Positions 6,731 to 13,552 of a stretch of 13,552 nt of DNA are shown in pieces; positions within the stretch are counted from its first letter, which is position 1; each line of letters opens with the position of its first letter. A program made the position numbers and the translations under genes. Origin of the DNA: Nitrospira sp. (GTDB taxonomy: Bacteria; Nitrospirota; Thermodesulfovibrionia; Thermodesulfovibrionales; SM23-35); NCBI GenBank assembly GCA_016873595.1, contig VGWZ01000030.1:1-13552 (forward strand), read 5' to 3'. Below the pieces are notes generated by a model, which worked only from the letters and a program-made list of their open reading frames with translations, was not told the DNA's origin and made no database searches.

Positions 6731-6754
6731 TAAGACAAAATAAGGTTAGGAATC

Positions 6755-7036
6755 ATGCAGACAGCAGAAGATATAAGAAAAATAGAGGCAAGAAAGAAGT
6801 TGGAGAAGGTTTTTGAAAAGAGGCAGGCAGTAGTCCTTGCCGATATCATAACTTCTGCATACACAGAACTTGTAAAGATGAGCGACTTCAATGAACTAAA
6901 GCAGATAGTGAAAGAGCTCGCAGAGGCTCAGAAAAGGACCGAGATAAAAGTGGCAGAACTTTCAGATTATGCAACAAAGGCCTTTCTTAAAAAGGCAGAA
7001 GAAAGAGGAGTTATTGTGGTTCAGAGTTTTGAATAG
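6755..7036 (+). CDS. Small coiled-coil protein, probable internally deleted DUF3782-like protein
   Basis: This 93-residue, highly charged protein has an N-terminal helical segment (KKLEKVFEKRQAVVLADI), then LAEAQKRTEIKVAELS, a heptad-type coiled coil. From memory, longer proteins in Nitrospirota and relatives begin the same way, repeat the EELAEAQKRTE unit several times, continue into a PD-(D/E)XK nuclease-like domain, and end with a YATKxFLxKAEExGVIVVQSFE tail. Here the coiled coil passes straight into that tail (residues 71-93), so the central repeats and the nuclease-like domain seem to be missing in frame. It may be a non-functional remnant or a mini-protein. It has its own candidate promoter and an AGGA about 5 bases before ATG 6755. 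It is not a known T2SS component. gspC follows after 16 bases. Confidence 0.6.
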   Translation: MQTAEDIRKIEARKKLEKVFEKRQAVVLADIITSAYTELVKMSDFNELKQIVKELAEAQKRTEIKVAELSDYATKAFLKKAEERGVIVVQSFE

Positions 7037-7052
7037 TAGGGATATTATTACA

Positions 7053-7649
7053 ATGCAATTCAGGACGATCATAAGGAACATAAATCTGCTTAATATAATA
7101 TTGGTAGTGGCGATAGCCATATTTGCTAATCATATCCTCCTTCCTATGTTTGATATAAAGGCTTCATATATGCCACCTCCTGCTAAAAAAGGCAGTGAGG
7201 AGAAAAAAGAAGAGGTCTCTCAGGAGGTAAAAATGCCCACACCTCTTGAATATGCCGCCATAGCCGATGATACCCTGTTCCATCCAGAAAGAAAAATCCC
7301 CCCTGAGAAAAAAGGGGAACAACAACTACCAAAGCCTGAGTTTGTACTATACGGGACTATGATAACAGATGATGTAAAGATTGCATATCTCGAAGACCTA
7401 AAAGCACCTCGTAATACACCAGGGAGGGGGAAAAGACAAATAGCCATGAAAAAAGGCGATACTATAAGCGGTTATACCCTTAAAGATATAGAGGCTGACA
7501 GAATAGTGATGGTAAGGGGAGAAGATCAGATAGTTATCCCTGTTAAACGACAAAAAGAGAGGAAAGAATCCGTGGTTCCAGCCATTGTATCTAAACCACC
7601 TCAGGTGGAGGTTTCACCACCGGTACCGGGTATCCCCTCAAAGCGGTAA
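7053..7649 (+). CDS. gspC: Type II secretion protein GspC (HR-domain linker to the secretin)
   Basis: GspC connects the inner-membrane platform to the outer-membrane secretin GspD. From ATG 7053 the protein has 198 residues: a short cytoplasmic end, a transmembrane helix at about 13-32, a proline/lysine-rich linker (MPPPAKKGSEEKKEE and onward), and a homology-region (PilP-like) domain with FVLYGTMITDDVKIAYLED, KKGDTISGYTLKDIEADRIVMVRG and IVIPVKR. It ends in a proline-rich tail, with no PDZ or coiled-coil domain, so it is the short kind. The frame is open back to 6969, but those codons overlap the previous gene and precede the hydrophobic start, so 7053 (or TTG 7029) is preferred. GspC normally heads T2SS operons; here it is last and gspD does not follow. 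Confidence 0.85.
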   Translation: MQFRTIIRNINLLNIILVVAIAIFANHILLPMFDIKASYMPPPAKKGSEEKKEEVSQEVKMPTPLEYAAIADDTLFHPERKIPPEKKGEQQLPKPEFVLYGTMITDDVKIAYLEDLKAPRNTPGRGKRQIAMKKGDTISGYTLKDIEADRIVMVRGEDQIVIPVKRQKERKESVVPAIVSKPPQVEVSPPVPGIPSKR

Positions 7650-7695
7650 TGAGGAATGAATCTTTCTGGCAATACGATAAGATTTACGCTTTAGC

Positions 7696-8463
7696 ATGTG
7701 GGGAAAACTACGTCTTCTTTTTTATTTTCTGAAGAAAGACATCAAGGTAAGATTTGCTGGTTCAGGCTTAGGTTTACTGTGGACTATCCTTATACCAGTT
7801 GTTCAAATTGTCCTTTTCTGGTTTGTTTTTTCAACCATTATTAAGGCACGCCCATATGCAAATATGCATGTACCATATATCTATTTCCTTCTTTCCTCAT
7901 TCTTTTTCTGGCTTGCATTCTCAGAGGGAGTTCTTAGATCATCAAATACCATAATCGAAAACTCAGAAATAGTGAAAAAAATTTCTTTTCCAAAAATATT
8001 CCTGCCGGTTGCGGTAACCACTTCAAGCTATATACTCAACCTCATCGGCTTTTTGCTTTTTCTGACAGCCTATGCAACAACCGGGGCACTCAGTCCCGTA
8101 GTTTTTCTGGTTATTCCTATCCTTTTCCTCCAGTTTATATTTTCTCTCGGGCTGGGTATGCTTTTAGCAGCACTTTTACCTTACATAAGGGACCTCGGTC
8201 AGATCCTCGGATATGCTCTCCAGACAATGTTCTTTTTATCACCAATCATATACAGTATCGAGTCTGTACCGGAGAGACTAAGAATAGTTTTTTACTTCAA
8301 CCCCATGACGTATTTCGCCTCTTCATATCAAAAAATCATTCTTTTGAAAGAGATGCCATCGATTTTATACGTCAGTGTCATCTTTTTGATCTCGATTGTC
8401 GCGCTAATCGGCGGGTTCTATACATTCAAAAAATTGAAGGCTGGATTTGCAGATGTTTTATAG
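7696..8463 (+). CDS. wzm: Polysaccharide ABC exporter permease (Wzm type)
   Basis: This is the membrane subunit of an ABC-2 exporter that moves lipid-linked O-antigen or another surface glycan across the inner membrane. It is 255 residues, normal for Wzm/TagG-type permeases. The cytoplasmic N-terminal helix carries the family motif (KKDIKVRFAGSGLGLLWTIL, as in the usual RYKxSxLGxLW). About six hydrophobic segments follow. The conserved LGQILGYALQTMFFLSPIIY stretch and the NPMTYFASSYQKIIL motif near residue 202 are clear. It begins 46 bases after gspC with no visible terminator and is followed after 15 bases by its ATPase. The gene symbol is by family, not by proven substrate. Confidence 0.9.
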   Translation: MWGKLRLLFYFLKKDIKVRFAGSGLGLLWTILIPVVQIVLFWFVFSTIIKARPYANMHVPYIYFLLSSFFFWLAFSEGVLRSSNTIIENSEIVKKISFPKIFLPVAVTTSSYILNLIGFLLFLTAYATTGALSPVVFLVIPILFLQFIFSLGLGMLLAALLPYIRDLGQILGYALQTMFFLSPIIYSIESVPERLRIVFYFNPMTYFASSYQKIILLKEMPSILYVSVIFLISIVALIGGFYTFKKLKAGFADVL

Positions 8464-8478
8464 GATTCCCTAAAGAAG

Positions 8479-9621
8479 ATGGATGCTATACACGTTGAGA
8501 ATATAACAAAGATATACAAATTGTATGATAAGCCGCTGGACAGACTGAAAGAACTTGTCTTCCACAGGCCGTTTCATAAAGAATTTGTTGCACTCAACGG
8601 GGTAACCTTCCACCTCAATAAAGGAGAAACACTTGGAATTATAGGTGACAACGGTGCAGGGAAAAGCACTCTTTTAAAGATACTCTCAAGGACACTTTCT
8701 CCTACACGCGGCCACTTTGAGGTAAAAGGCCTCGTCTCTTCCCTCCTTGAGCTCGGTTCCGGATTTCATCCAGAATTTACAGGAATCGAGAATGTATTTT
8801 TTTATGGATCACTTCTTGGCATTGACAACGGCATTATGAAGAAAAAGATAAACGAGATAATAGACTTTGCTGAGTTAGGAGATTTTATCCATTATCCCAT
8901 CAAAACCTATTCTTCTGGTATGCATGTCAGACTTGCTTTTTCAGTTGCAACAGCAGTTGACCCAGATATCTTGATTATTGATGAGGCTTTATCAGTAGGA
9001 GATCAGTATTTTCAAAAAAAATGTCTGGAGAAAATGGATGATTTCAAGAGGAGTGGAAAAACCATCATATTCTGTTCTCACGATTTATATCAGATAAAAA
9101 CATTTTGTGAAAAAACCATGTGGATAGATCATGGTCAAATCAAAATGTTAGGAGAATCTTCAAATGTTGTAAATGCATATGTTACTCATGAACAAACAAA
9201 AGCAGAGGCATACAAAACTGAACTCGCAAAAGGTTCTCAAAGCTCATTTTTATTTATATCAGATTTATCAATGAAACAGAAAGGGTCAAAAGACTTTATT
9301 ATTGAATGTGTCGTGAAATCCTTAGAGCCTTTTTATGGACATATTGGTTGGGCGATATTAAGAAGAGATATGTTTCAAATAACTTTCATGTCAACACATA
9401 TGCAGGGTAGAGAACCAATACTCTTTGAAGGCACAAAAAAGATATCTATAACAGTTGACAATCTGAATATCGTAAATGATAACTATTTTATATACGTTGG
9501 CATATTTGATAAACAGGCATACAAACCTATCGCTGTAGAATCAATTGACTGCACAATTAATACAGGATATGAAATACTCAATTCCTTGTGCCATTTCAAC
9601 AGCACTTTCACTGTAGAGTAA
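8479..9621 (+). CDS. wzt: Polysaccharide ABC exporter ATPase with C-terminal glycan-binding domain (Wzt type)
   Basis: This ATPase energises the Wzm-type exporter. The N-terminal 240 residues form the nucleotide-binding domain: Walker A GDNGAGKST at 56-64, GSGFHPEFTGIENVFFYG after the Q-loop region, signature YSSGM at 144-148, Walker B ILIIDE at 164-169 (D168, catalytic E169), and the switch histidine in CSHD. The opening (HVENITKIYKLYDKPLDRLKE) is typical of O-antigen exporters. Residues about 245-380 form a beta-rich extension like the Wzt C-terminal domain, which in studied systems recognises the modified end of the finished glycan. That suggests a capped O-polysaccharide, though the cap is unknown. 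The start at 8479 lacks a good ribosome binding site. Confidence 0.92.
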   Translation: MDAIHVENITKIYKLYDKPLDRLKELVFHRPFHKEFVALNGVTFHLNKGETLGIIGDNGAGKSTLLKILSRTLSPTRGHFEVKGLVSSLLELGSGFHPEFTGIENVFFYGSLLGIDNGIMKKKINEIIDFAELGDFIHYPIKTYSSGMHVRLAFSVATAVDPDILIIDEALSVGDQYFQKKCLEKMDDFKRSGKTIIFCSHDLYQIKTFCEKTMWIDHGQIKMLGESSNVVNAYVTHEQTKAEAYKTELAKGSQSSFLFISDLSMKQKGSKDFIIECVVKSLEPFYGHIGWAILRRDMFQITFMSTHMQGREPILFEGTKKISITVDNLNIVNDNYFIYVGIFDKQAYKPIAVESIDCTINTGYEILNSLCHFNSTFTVE

Positions 9622-9627
9622 TATTTC

Positions 9628-10782
9628 ATGTTGTACATTGACGTCACGGTATCCATAGTTACCTACAATTCAAAAAACGTAATAGAAAATTGTATTCGTT
9701 CGGTTATTGAGACGACAAAAGATATGGACGTCGAGATCATTGTCGTAGATAACTTCTCAGAAGATGGAAGTGCTGAATTGATTAGATTACTCTTCCCTCA
9801 TGTAAGACTAATCGAAAACAGAGAAAACGTTGGATTTGGAAAAGCCCATAACCAGGCATTTAGATTATCCAAAGGAAGATATTTTCTTATTTTAAATCCT
9901 GATACTATTATATTTCCCAATGCAATACAGAAGATGGTTGAATTTATGGATAGTCATACCCATGCTGGTGTTGCAGGATGTAAGATATTCTGGGATGATG
10001 AAAAAAACTTCATGTTTCCTGATTTGAGAATACACAACCTAAAAACGAGCATAATCCATTTCACTCCATTTTGCCGTTTCTTCCCGAATAACCTGATTTC
10101 CAAGTGGTTCTGGAAAACAGCATATCATGTATGGAATGCTAAAATACCAACTGAAGTAGATGGAGTCACCGGAGGCCTGTTGATGGTACGGAGAGAGATA
10201 TTCGAATCTGTTGGTCTCTTTGATGAAAATTTTTTTCTTTTTTTCGAGGAACATGACCTTTTAAAACGCATTAAGAAGAAAGGTTGGAAAATATATTATC
10301 TGCCCGATGCAGAAATACAGCACTATTTTGAGGAAAGCTTCAGAAATAGTTCTATTGATGCAGGCAAAATCTACAGGCAAAGCGCACTCTATTATTACAA
10401 AAAGCACTATAAAGTTCTGGGCTTTCTCATTATTAAATCAATGTTCGTGCTGAATAAACTTTTTCAACCCCTTGTATCGAGAATCCTGCAAAATAGGAAT
10501 ACATACACAGAGGTTCATCCGATAAACGGCAGGTTAAAGATTATATGGCCTTCTCACAAGGGCGCAAAAAGATACCTTGTGGAAGTATCCTATTCTCCTT
10601 CATTCAGCGACAGAGGCGGCATGTATATTGAAGGAGAGGCATTCTCATTAAAAAGTGATATCCTGAACAGACTGCCAAACAAGACTGGATTCCTGAGACT
10701 GCTACCTGTTTATGATGATAATTCAACAGGCGAGGTGATTAAAATTATAAAGATCACGGATAAGCCGACTGTCAAATCTTAG
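9628..10782 (+). CDS. GT2 family glycosyltransferase with C-terminal FN3-like domain
   Basis: This is a GT-A fold transferase, probably adding a sugar (rhamnosyltransferase-like by style) to the glycan exported by Wzm/Wzt. Residues about 5-240 show the GT2 core: VTVSIVTYNS start, IIVVDNFSEDGS (nucleotide-binding Asp41), ENVGFGKAHNQAF, the DXD-equivalent NPD at 90-92, VDGVTGGLLMVRREIFESVG at about 177-196, and the EEHD acidic motif at 207-210 with LLKRIKKKGWKIYYLPDAEIQHY. A short basic/hydrophobic stretch follows (about 255-290). Residues about 293-376 look like a fibronectin type III-type beta domain (LKIIWPSHKGAKRYLVEVS, then GFLRLLPVYD), unusual for this family. It starts 6 bases after wzt. 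The last 11 bases overlap the convergent radical SAM gene. Confidence 0.85.
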   Translation: MLYIDVTVSIVTYNSKNVIENCIRSVIETTKDMDVEIIVVDNFSEDGSAELIRLLFPHVRLIENRENVGFGKAHNQAFRLSKGRYFLILNPDTIIFPNAIQKMVEFMDSHTHAGVAGCKIFWDDEKNFMFPDLRIHNLKTSIIHFTPFCRFFPNNLISKWFWKTAYHVWNAKIPTEVDGVTGGLLMVRREIFESVGLFDENFFLFFEEHDLLKRIKKKGWKIYYLPDAEIQHYFEESFRNSSIDAGKIYRQSALYYYKKHYKVLGFLIIKSMFVLNKLFQPLVSRILQNRNTYTEVHPINGRLKIIWPSHKGAKRYLVEVSYSPSFSDRGGMYIEGEAFSLKSDILNRLPNKTGFLRLLPVYDDNSTGEVIKIIKITDKPTVKS

Positions 10783-12214
10783 CGGGAGGCATCTCAACTT
10801 TCGATAACCCATCCCTGTCTATCCTTATCCCTGTACTGAATTCTATATAATCCCTTACTGTTCGAAGTAAAATGCCGAGCTTGCTGTGCTTATAGTAAAA
10901 CAGTTTTCTATACCATCGTAAAAGTGTTTTTAAATTCCTTTCACATGTGTAATAAGGGAATGGTAAGTCAGTCAGCCAATAGCTCTCGTCTATACAACTT
11001 TTCTCTTTTGCTACATCAAAGATTTTAGTCTTGGGAGTTATCATTGTTATCTGAGGCAAAATAATATCAGGTTCTATCTTGCGCAAAAGTTCGATGGTAG
11101 CATCAACGCTTTTTTCGTTCTCTCCGGGATTGCCGATCATCAAAAAAGCCCCTGCAACAATCCCTGCATCCTTCGTCATTTTAAAAGCATTTACAACATC
11201 TTCTTCTTTAATCCTTTTTGAAATATTAGCTAAAATGGTAGCTGAGCCTGATTCCACACCGTATAGAATACAAAAGCATCCTGCCTTTTTAGCCAAATTC
11301 AATAAGTCATATGAAATAAGGTTTACTGCGGTTTCAAAGCCCCACAGGATTTGAAGATTCCTCCTTAGTATCTCCTCACAGATAGATATGACCCTCTTCT
11401 GATTGACCGAAAAAACATCGTCTGTCATGATAATAAATTCAACACCATATCTTTTGTTCAACATTTCTATCTCATCAACAACATTTTTAGCACTTCTCTG
11501 TGTCCACTGCCTTTTCCAGATAAGAGGAGATGAACAGTACCCGCAATTACCAAAACATCCCCTTGATGTTGAAATCGAAGCATATTTGGGCAATTCTTTA
11601 ATTCCCCTTGTCTTGAATATCTGCTGCAGAAAACCCCATCCCTGGTAATCGTTTATGTCAACCATGTGATATGCTGGGAGGGGAAGAATATCAAGGTCCT
11701 TTATCCTTTTTCGAGGTTGAGTGAATAGTATCTCTCCGTCCTTCTGATAGGCAATTCCTTTCACTCCACTGACATCACTTCCTTGCTCCCATGCCTTTAC
11801 AAGCTCGAGCATGGTCTCTTCGCCTTCACCGATTATAATAGCATCAGGATGGCATTTGGTCATAACCTGTTCTGGCATTAATGAAGGATGTGGCCCTCCT
11901 AACACAATTTTTATCGTATTATCGACAGCCCTTATCAAATCTACCAGCATAAACCAGCTTGCACGCTGGTCACTGAGACACTGGATACCGATAACATCCG
12001 GGTTAAGCTCTCTTATGAAATTACCAATTTGCTCATACGATAATTTTTTTACATAAGCATCCAGGATGGTAACATCATACCCTTCCCTTTCAAGAAAAGA
12101 AGCTATGTACCCAAGCCCTAAAGGCATGGTATATGTCTGGATAGGTGTCCTTTCAAGAAAGCGACTATATTCCCCGTAATCATAAGGTGGTGGGTTGATT
12201 AAAAGTATTTTCAT
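10772..12214 (-). CDS. B12-binding-type radical SAM protein
   Basis: A 480-residue class B-type radical SAM enzyme. Residues 1-150 form a cobalamin-binding Rossmann-like domain (MKILLINPPP, PLGLGYIASFLEREGYDV, VIGIQCLSDQ, IVLGGPHPSLMPE, DAIIIGEGEETM) without the DxHxxG motif, as is common in this class. The radical SAM core follows: cysteines C220, C224 and C227 in SRGCFGNCGYCSSP bind the 4Fe-4S cluster, then YGVESGS and GAFLMIGNPGE motifs. The family includes methyltransferases and other enzymes; the substrate cannot be told. It is transcribed against the export genes and overlaps the glycosyltransferase end by 11 bases. The location suggests glycan or lipid modification, but this is inference. 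The ATG at 12214 has an AGG about 13 bases upstream. Confidence 0.88.
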   Translation of the reverse strand: MKILLINPPPYDYGEYSRFLERTPIQTYTMPLGLGYIASFLEREGYDVTILDAYVKKLSYEQIGNFIRELNPDVIGIQCLSDQRASWFMLVDLIRAVDNTIKIVLGGPHPSLMPEQVMTKCHPDAIIIGEGEETMLELVKAWEQGSDVSGVKGIAYQKDGEILFTQPRKRIKDLDILPLPAYHMVDINDYQGWGFLQQIFKTRGIKELPKYASISTSRGCFGNCGYCSSPLIWKRQWTQRSAKNVVDEIEMLNKRYGVEFIIMTDDVFSVNQKRVISICEEILRRNLQILWGFETAVNLISYDLLNLAKKAGCFCILYGVESGSATILANISKRIKEEDVVNAFKMTKDAGIVAGAFLMIGNPGENEKSVDATIELLRKIEPDIILPQITMITPKTKIFDVAKEKSCIDESYWLTDLPFPYYTCERNLKTLLRWYRKLFYYKHSKLGILLRTVRDYIEFSTGIRIDRDGLSKVEMPPAKI

Positions 12215-12240
12215 TTCATTTATTTTACCTGACTATTTTT

Positions 12241-12292
12241 ATCTTAATCAAACAAGCCTCTCATTGACAAAAAATCTTGTAACCGCTACTTT
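12241..12292. promoter_or_regulatory. Candidate divergent promoters sharing one -35 region
   Basis: On the + strand TTGACA (12264-12269) lies 17 bases before TACTTT (12287-12292). On the - strand TTGTCA (complement of 12265-12270) lies 18 bases before TAAGAT (complement of 12241-12246). The two -35 boxes overlap by five bases, so polymerase could serve only one gene at a time. They would transcribe the SPASM gene to the right and the B12-type gene to the left. The + strand -10 is weak. Confidence 0.4.
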
Positions 12293-12299
12293 AAAAAGT

Positions 12300-13448
12300 A
12301 TGTCGATCCTCACATCGATTATGGAAAAACAGGTATGTGCGAAGTTTCCATCTGTAATACATCCCTTTTTAAAACATGTATTCATAGACAAAAAGTACTT
12401 AACAAGAAAAATAGGTAACTTTCTGTTAAACCAGCTTGAGATGAAAATGAAAAAGAGTTATCTATTCAGCTATCCTTACTCCCTCGTCATTGACCCGACA
12501 AATATCTGTAATCTCAAGTGCCCGCTCTGTCCGACTTGGCAGGACATAAAAGCCCGGCCAAAGGGGAAAATGGATAAGAAACTTTTTTCTACCATCTTGG
12601 ATGAGGTTGGTCCATACCTGTTTGCCATAAATCTCTGCAACTGGGGTGAACCTCTTTTTAACCCGGAACTATCCAATATGATCAGATATGCAAAAAAATA
12701 CAATACAGTCATCGGGCTCAGCACAAACTTACATTACCTTCCTGATAAGACCGCAAGAGAGCTTGTTGAATCAGGGATAGATATCATCGTAATCTCTTTG
12801 GATGGAGCGACTCAAGAAAGTTATTCTCAATATCGTAGAGGCGGCAATCTGTCAACTGTACTTAAAAATATCGAAAAACTCATCTCATACAGAAAAACCA
12901 ATACACGATTTCCCCTCCTCATCTGGCAATTTCTTGTTAATAAATACAATGAGTCTGAAATTGATATGGCTCGAGAAATGGCTCAAAAATTGGGTCTTCA
13001 GTTCTTCCCATCTCCCATGAGGACACACATGGGCAAAGAACTGCTACTACCCCTTTATAAAAGGGTCAAAGAAAATGAGGAATGGCTGCCTCTCAACCCT
13101 CTCTATAGAAAATATCCGGATGACATAAGACCTGAGACTAAAACAAGACAGACAACGTGCAAGTGGCTCTGGAACTCAACTGTGGTAAACTGGGACGGCT
13201 CTATCTCACCATGCTGTGGTGTCTTTGAGAAGGAATGGGACTTTGAGACATGTTATGGCGGAGATAAAAGCGGGGAGAAGAATCTGACCCTCCGTCAGGC
13301 ATGGAACAGTCACCGTTATAGACTGGCGCGAAAACTGGTTGCTGCCTATATTAAAAAATCGAAGGACCTTGGCTCAATTGTCCAGCAGTCAGAGAAAGAA
13401 GGGCTGATATGTTCCAAATGCATCCGGTACGGTTTTCTTGAGGACTGA
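12300..13448 (+). CDS. Radical SAM/SPASM domain protein
   Basis: A radical SAM enzyme with a C-terminal SPASM domain. With ATG 12300 it has 382 residues. The core begins LVIDPTNICNLKCPLCPTW, with cluster ligands C70, C74 and C77; NLCNWGEPLFNPEL, GLSTNLHYL and VISLDGATQESYSQYRRGG are the typical later motifs. The SPASM part binds auxiliary clusters: C287, WDGSISPCCG (C305, C306), C318, and CSKC (C371, C374) near the end. Such proteins near polysaccharide genes often modify sugars or lipids, while others mature peptides; the substrate is unknown and no peptide precursor gene was seen nearby. The frame is open to 12195, but that would overlap the divergent gene. ATG 12300 is about 8 bases after the candidate -10, so ATG 12321 is a real alternative. 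Confidence 0.87.
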   Translation: MSILTSIMEKQVCAKFPSVIHPFLKHVFIDKKYLTRKIGNFLLNQLEMKMKKSYLFSYPYSLVIDPTNICNLKCPLCPTWQDIKARPKGKMDKKLFSTILDEVGPYLFAINLCNWGEPLFNPELSNMIRYAKKYNTVIGLSTNLHYLPDKTARELVESGIDIIVISLDGATQESYSQYRRGGNLSTVLKNIEKLISYRKTNTRFPLLIWQFLVNKYNESEIDMAREMAQKLGLQFFPSPMRTHMGKELLLPLYKRVKENEEWLPLNPLYRKYPDDIRPETKTRQTTCKWLWNSTVVNWDGSISPCCGVFEKEWDFETCYGGDKSGEKNLTLRQAWNSHRYRLARKLVAAYIKKSKDLGSIVQQSEKEGLICSKCIRYGFLED

Positions 13449-13494
13449 TTAACCCAAATAATGCAGTTAGATATTCATAAAATCTAAAAAAGAT

Positions 13495-13552
13495 TCTCCT
13501 TTCGTATTAGAATCAATAGCTTAGAAAACAATTAACTCTAAACGAAAGGAGA
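13495..13552. repeat. 11-bp perfect inverted repeat reaching the window edge
   Basis: TCTCCTTTCGT (13495-13505) is exactly complementary to ACGAAAGGAGA (13542-13552), with a 36-base AT-rich spacer. The right arm ends at the last base of the window, so the repeat may be longer. The loop is too large and no T-run follows, so it does not look like a terminator. An element boundary or regulator site is possible. Confidence 0.5.

Noticed and set aside
6969..7052. Upstream extension of the gspC frame
   Set aside because: It overlaps the preceding small gene and adds residues before a natural membrane-anchor start at 7053.
12195..12299. Upstream extension of the radical SAM/SPASM frame
   Set aside because: It would overlap the divergent gene head to head and run through the likely promoter region, and it adds no family motif.
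13467..13487. Hairpin TTAGAT / ATCTAA after the SPASM gene as a terminator
   Set aside because: The stem is six AT-rich pairs and is followed by A residues, not T residues, so it is not a credible intrinsic terminator on the + strand.

Overview
The window looks like chromosomal DNA of an AT-rich, Gram-negative (diderm) bacterium. A type II secretion system (T2SS) and an O-antigen-type ABC exporter both require an outer membrane. The GspL with a PilN-like periplasmic half, the GspM of the PilO-like kind and the abundant C-tract/G-tract coding palindromes resemble Nitrospirota or deltaproteobacterial-type anaerobes. That placement is inference from gene style and is not proven here.

Layout. 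Bases 1-137 hold the 3' end of an unidentified gene. Bases 138-524 have no convincing gene but contain promoter-like boxes. From 525 to 7649 runs a T2SS cluster on the + strand: gspF, gspH, gspI, gspJ, gspK, gspL, gspM, a small 93-codon gene unrelated to secretion, and gspC. Several junctions overlap by a few bases (gspJ/gspK and gspK/gspL by ATGA, gspL/gspM by 14 bases), so this is an operon. gspG, gspD, gspE and gspO are not in the window. From 7696 to 10782 follow an ABC polysaccharide exporter (wzm, wzt) and a GT2 glycosyltransferase with an unusual C-terminal FN3-like domain. Convergent to these is a B12-binding-type radical SAM gene (minus strand, 10772-12214). Divergent from that is a radical SAM/SPASM gene (about 12300-13448).

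How the genes work together. GspH, I, J and K are minor pseudopilins that cap the periplasmic pseudopilus. GspF, L, M and C form the inner-membrane platform and its link to the secretin. Wzm/Wzt export a lipid-linked glycan across the inner membrane. The glycosyltransferase and the two radical SAM enzymes probably build or modify that glycan.

The most striking signal is a set of palindromic repeat elements of about 45 bp (C-tract/G-tract) inserted in frame into three secretion genes. In gspI and gspJ they lie inside the prepilin leader peptide, which the prepilin peptidase should remove. In gspL they add a proline/glycine-rich loop in the cytoplasmic domain. gspJ carries a second, unrelated palindromic repeat directly in front of the first, and a 9-G tract whose length decides whether the gene is read through. 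A third kind of palindrome, made of degenerate 7-bp units, fills the gspF-gspH gap where gspG would usually lie.
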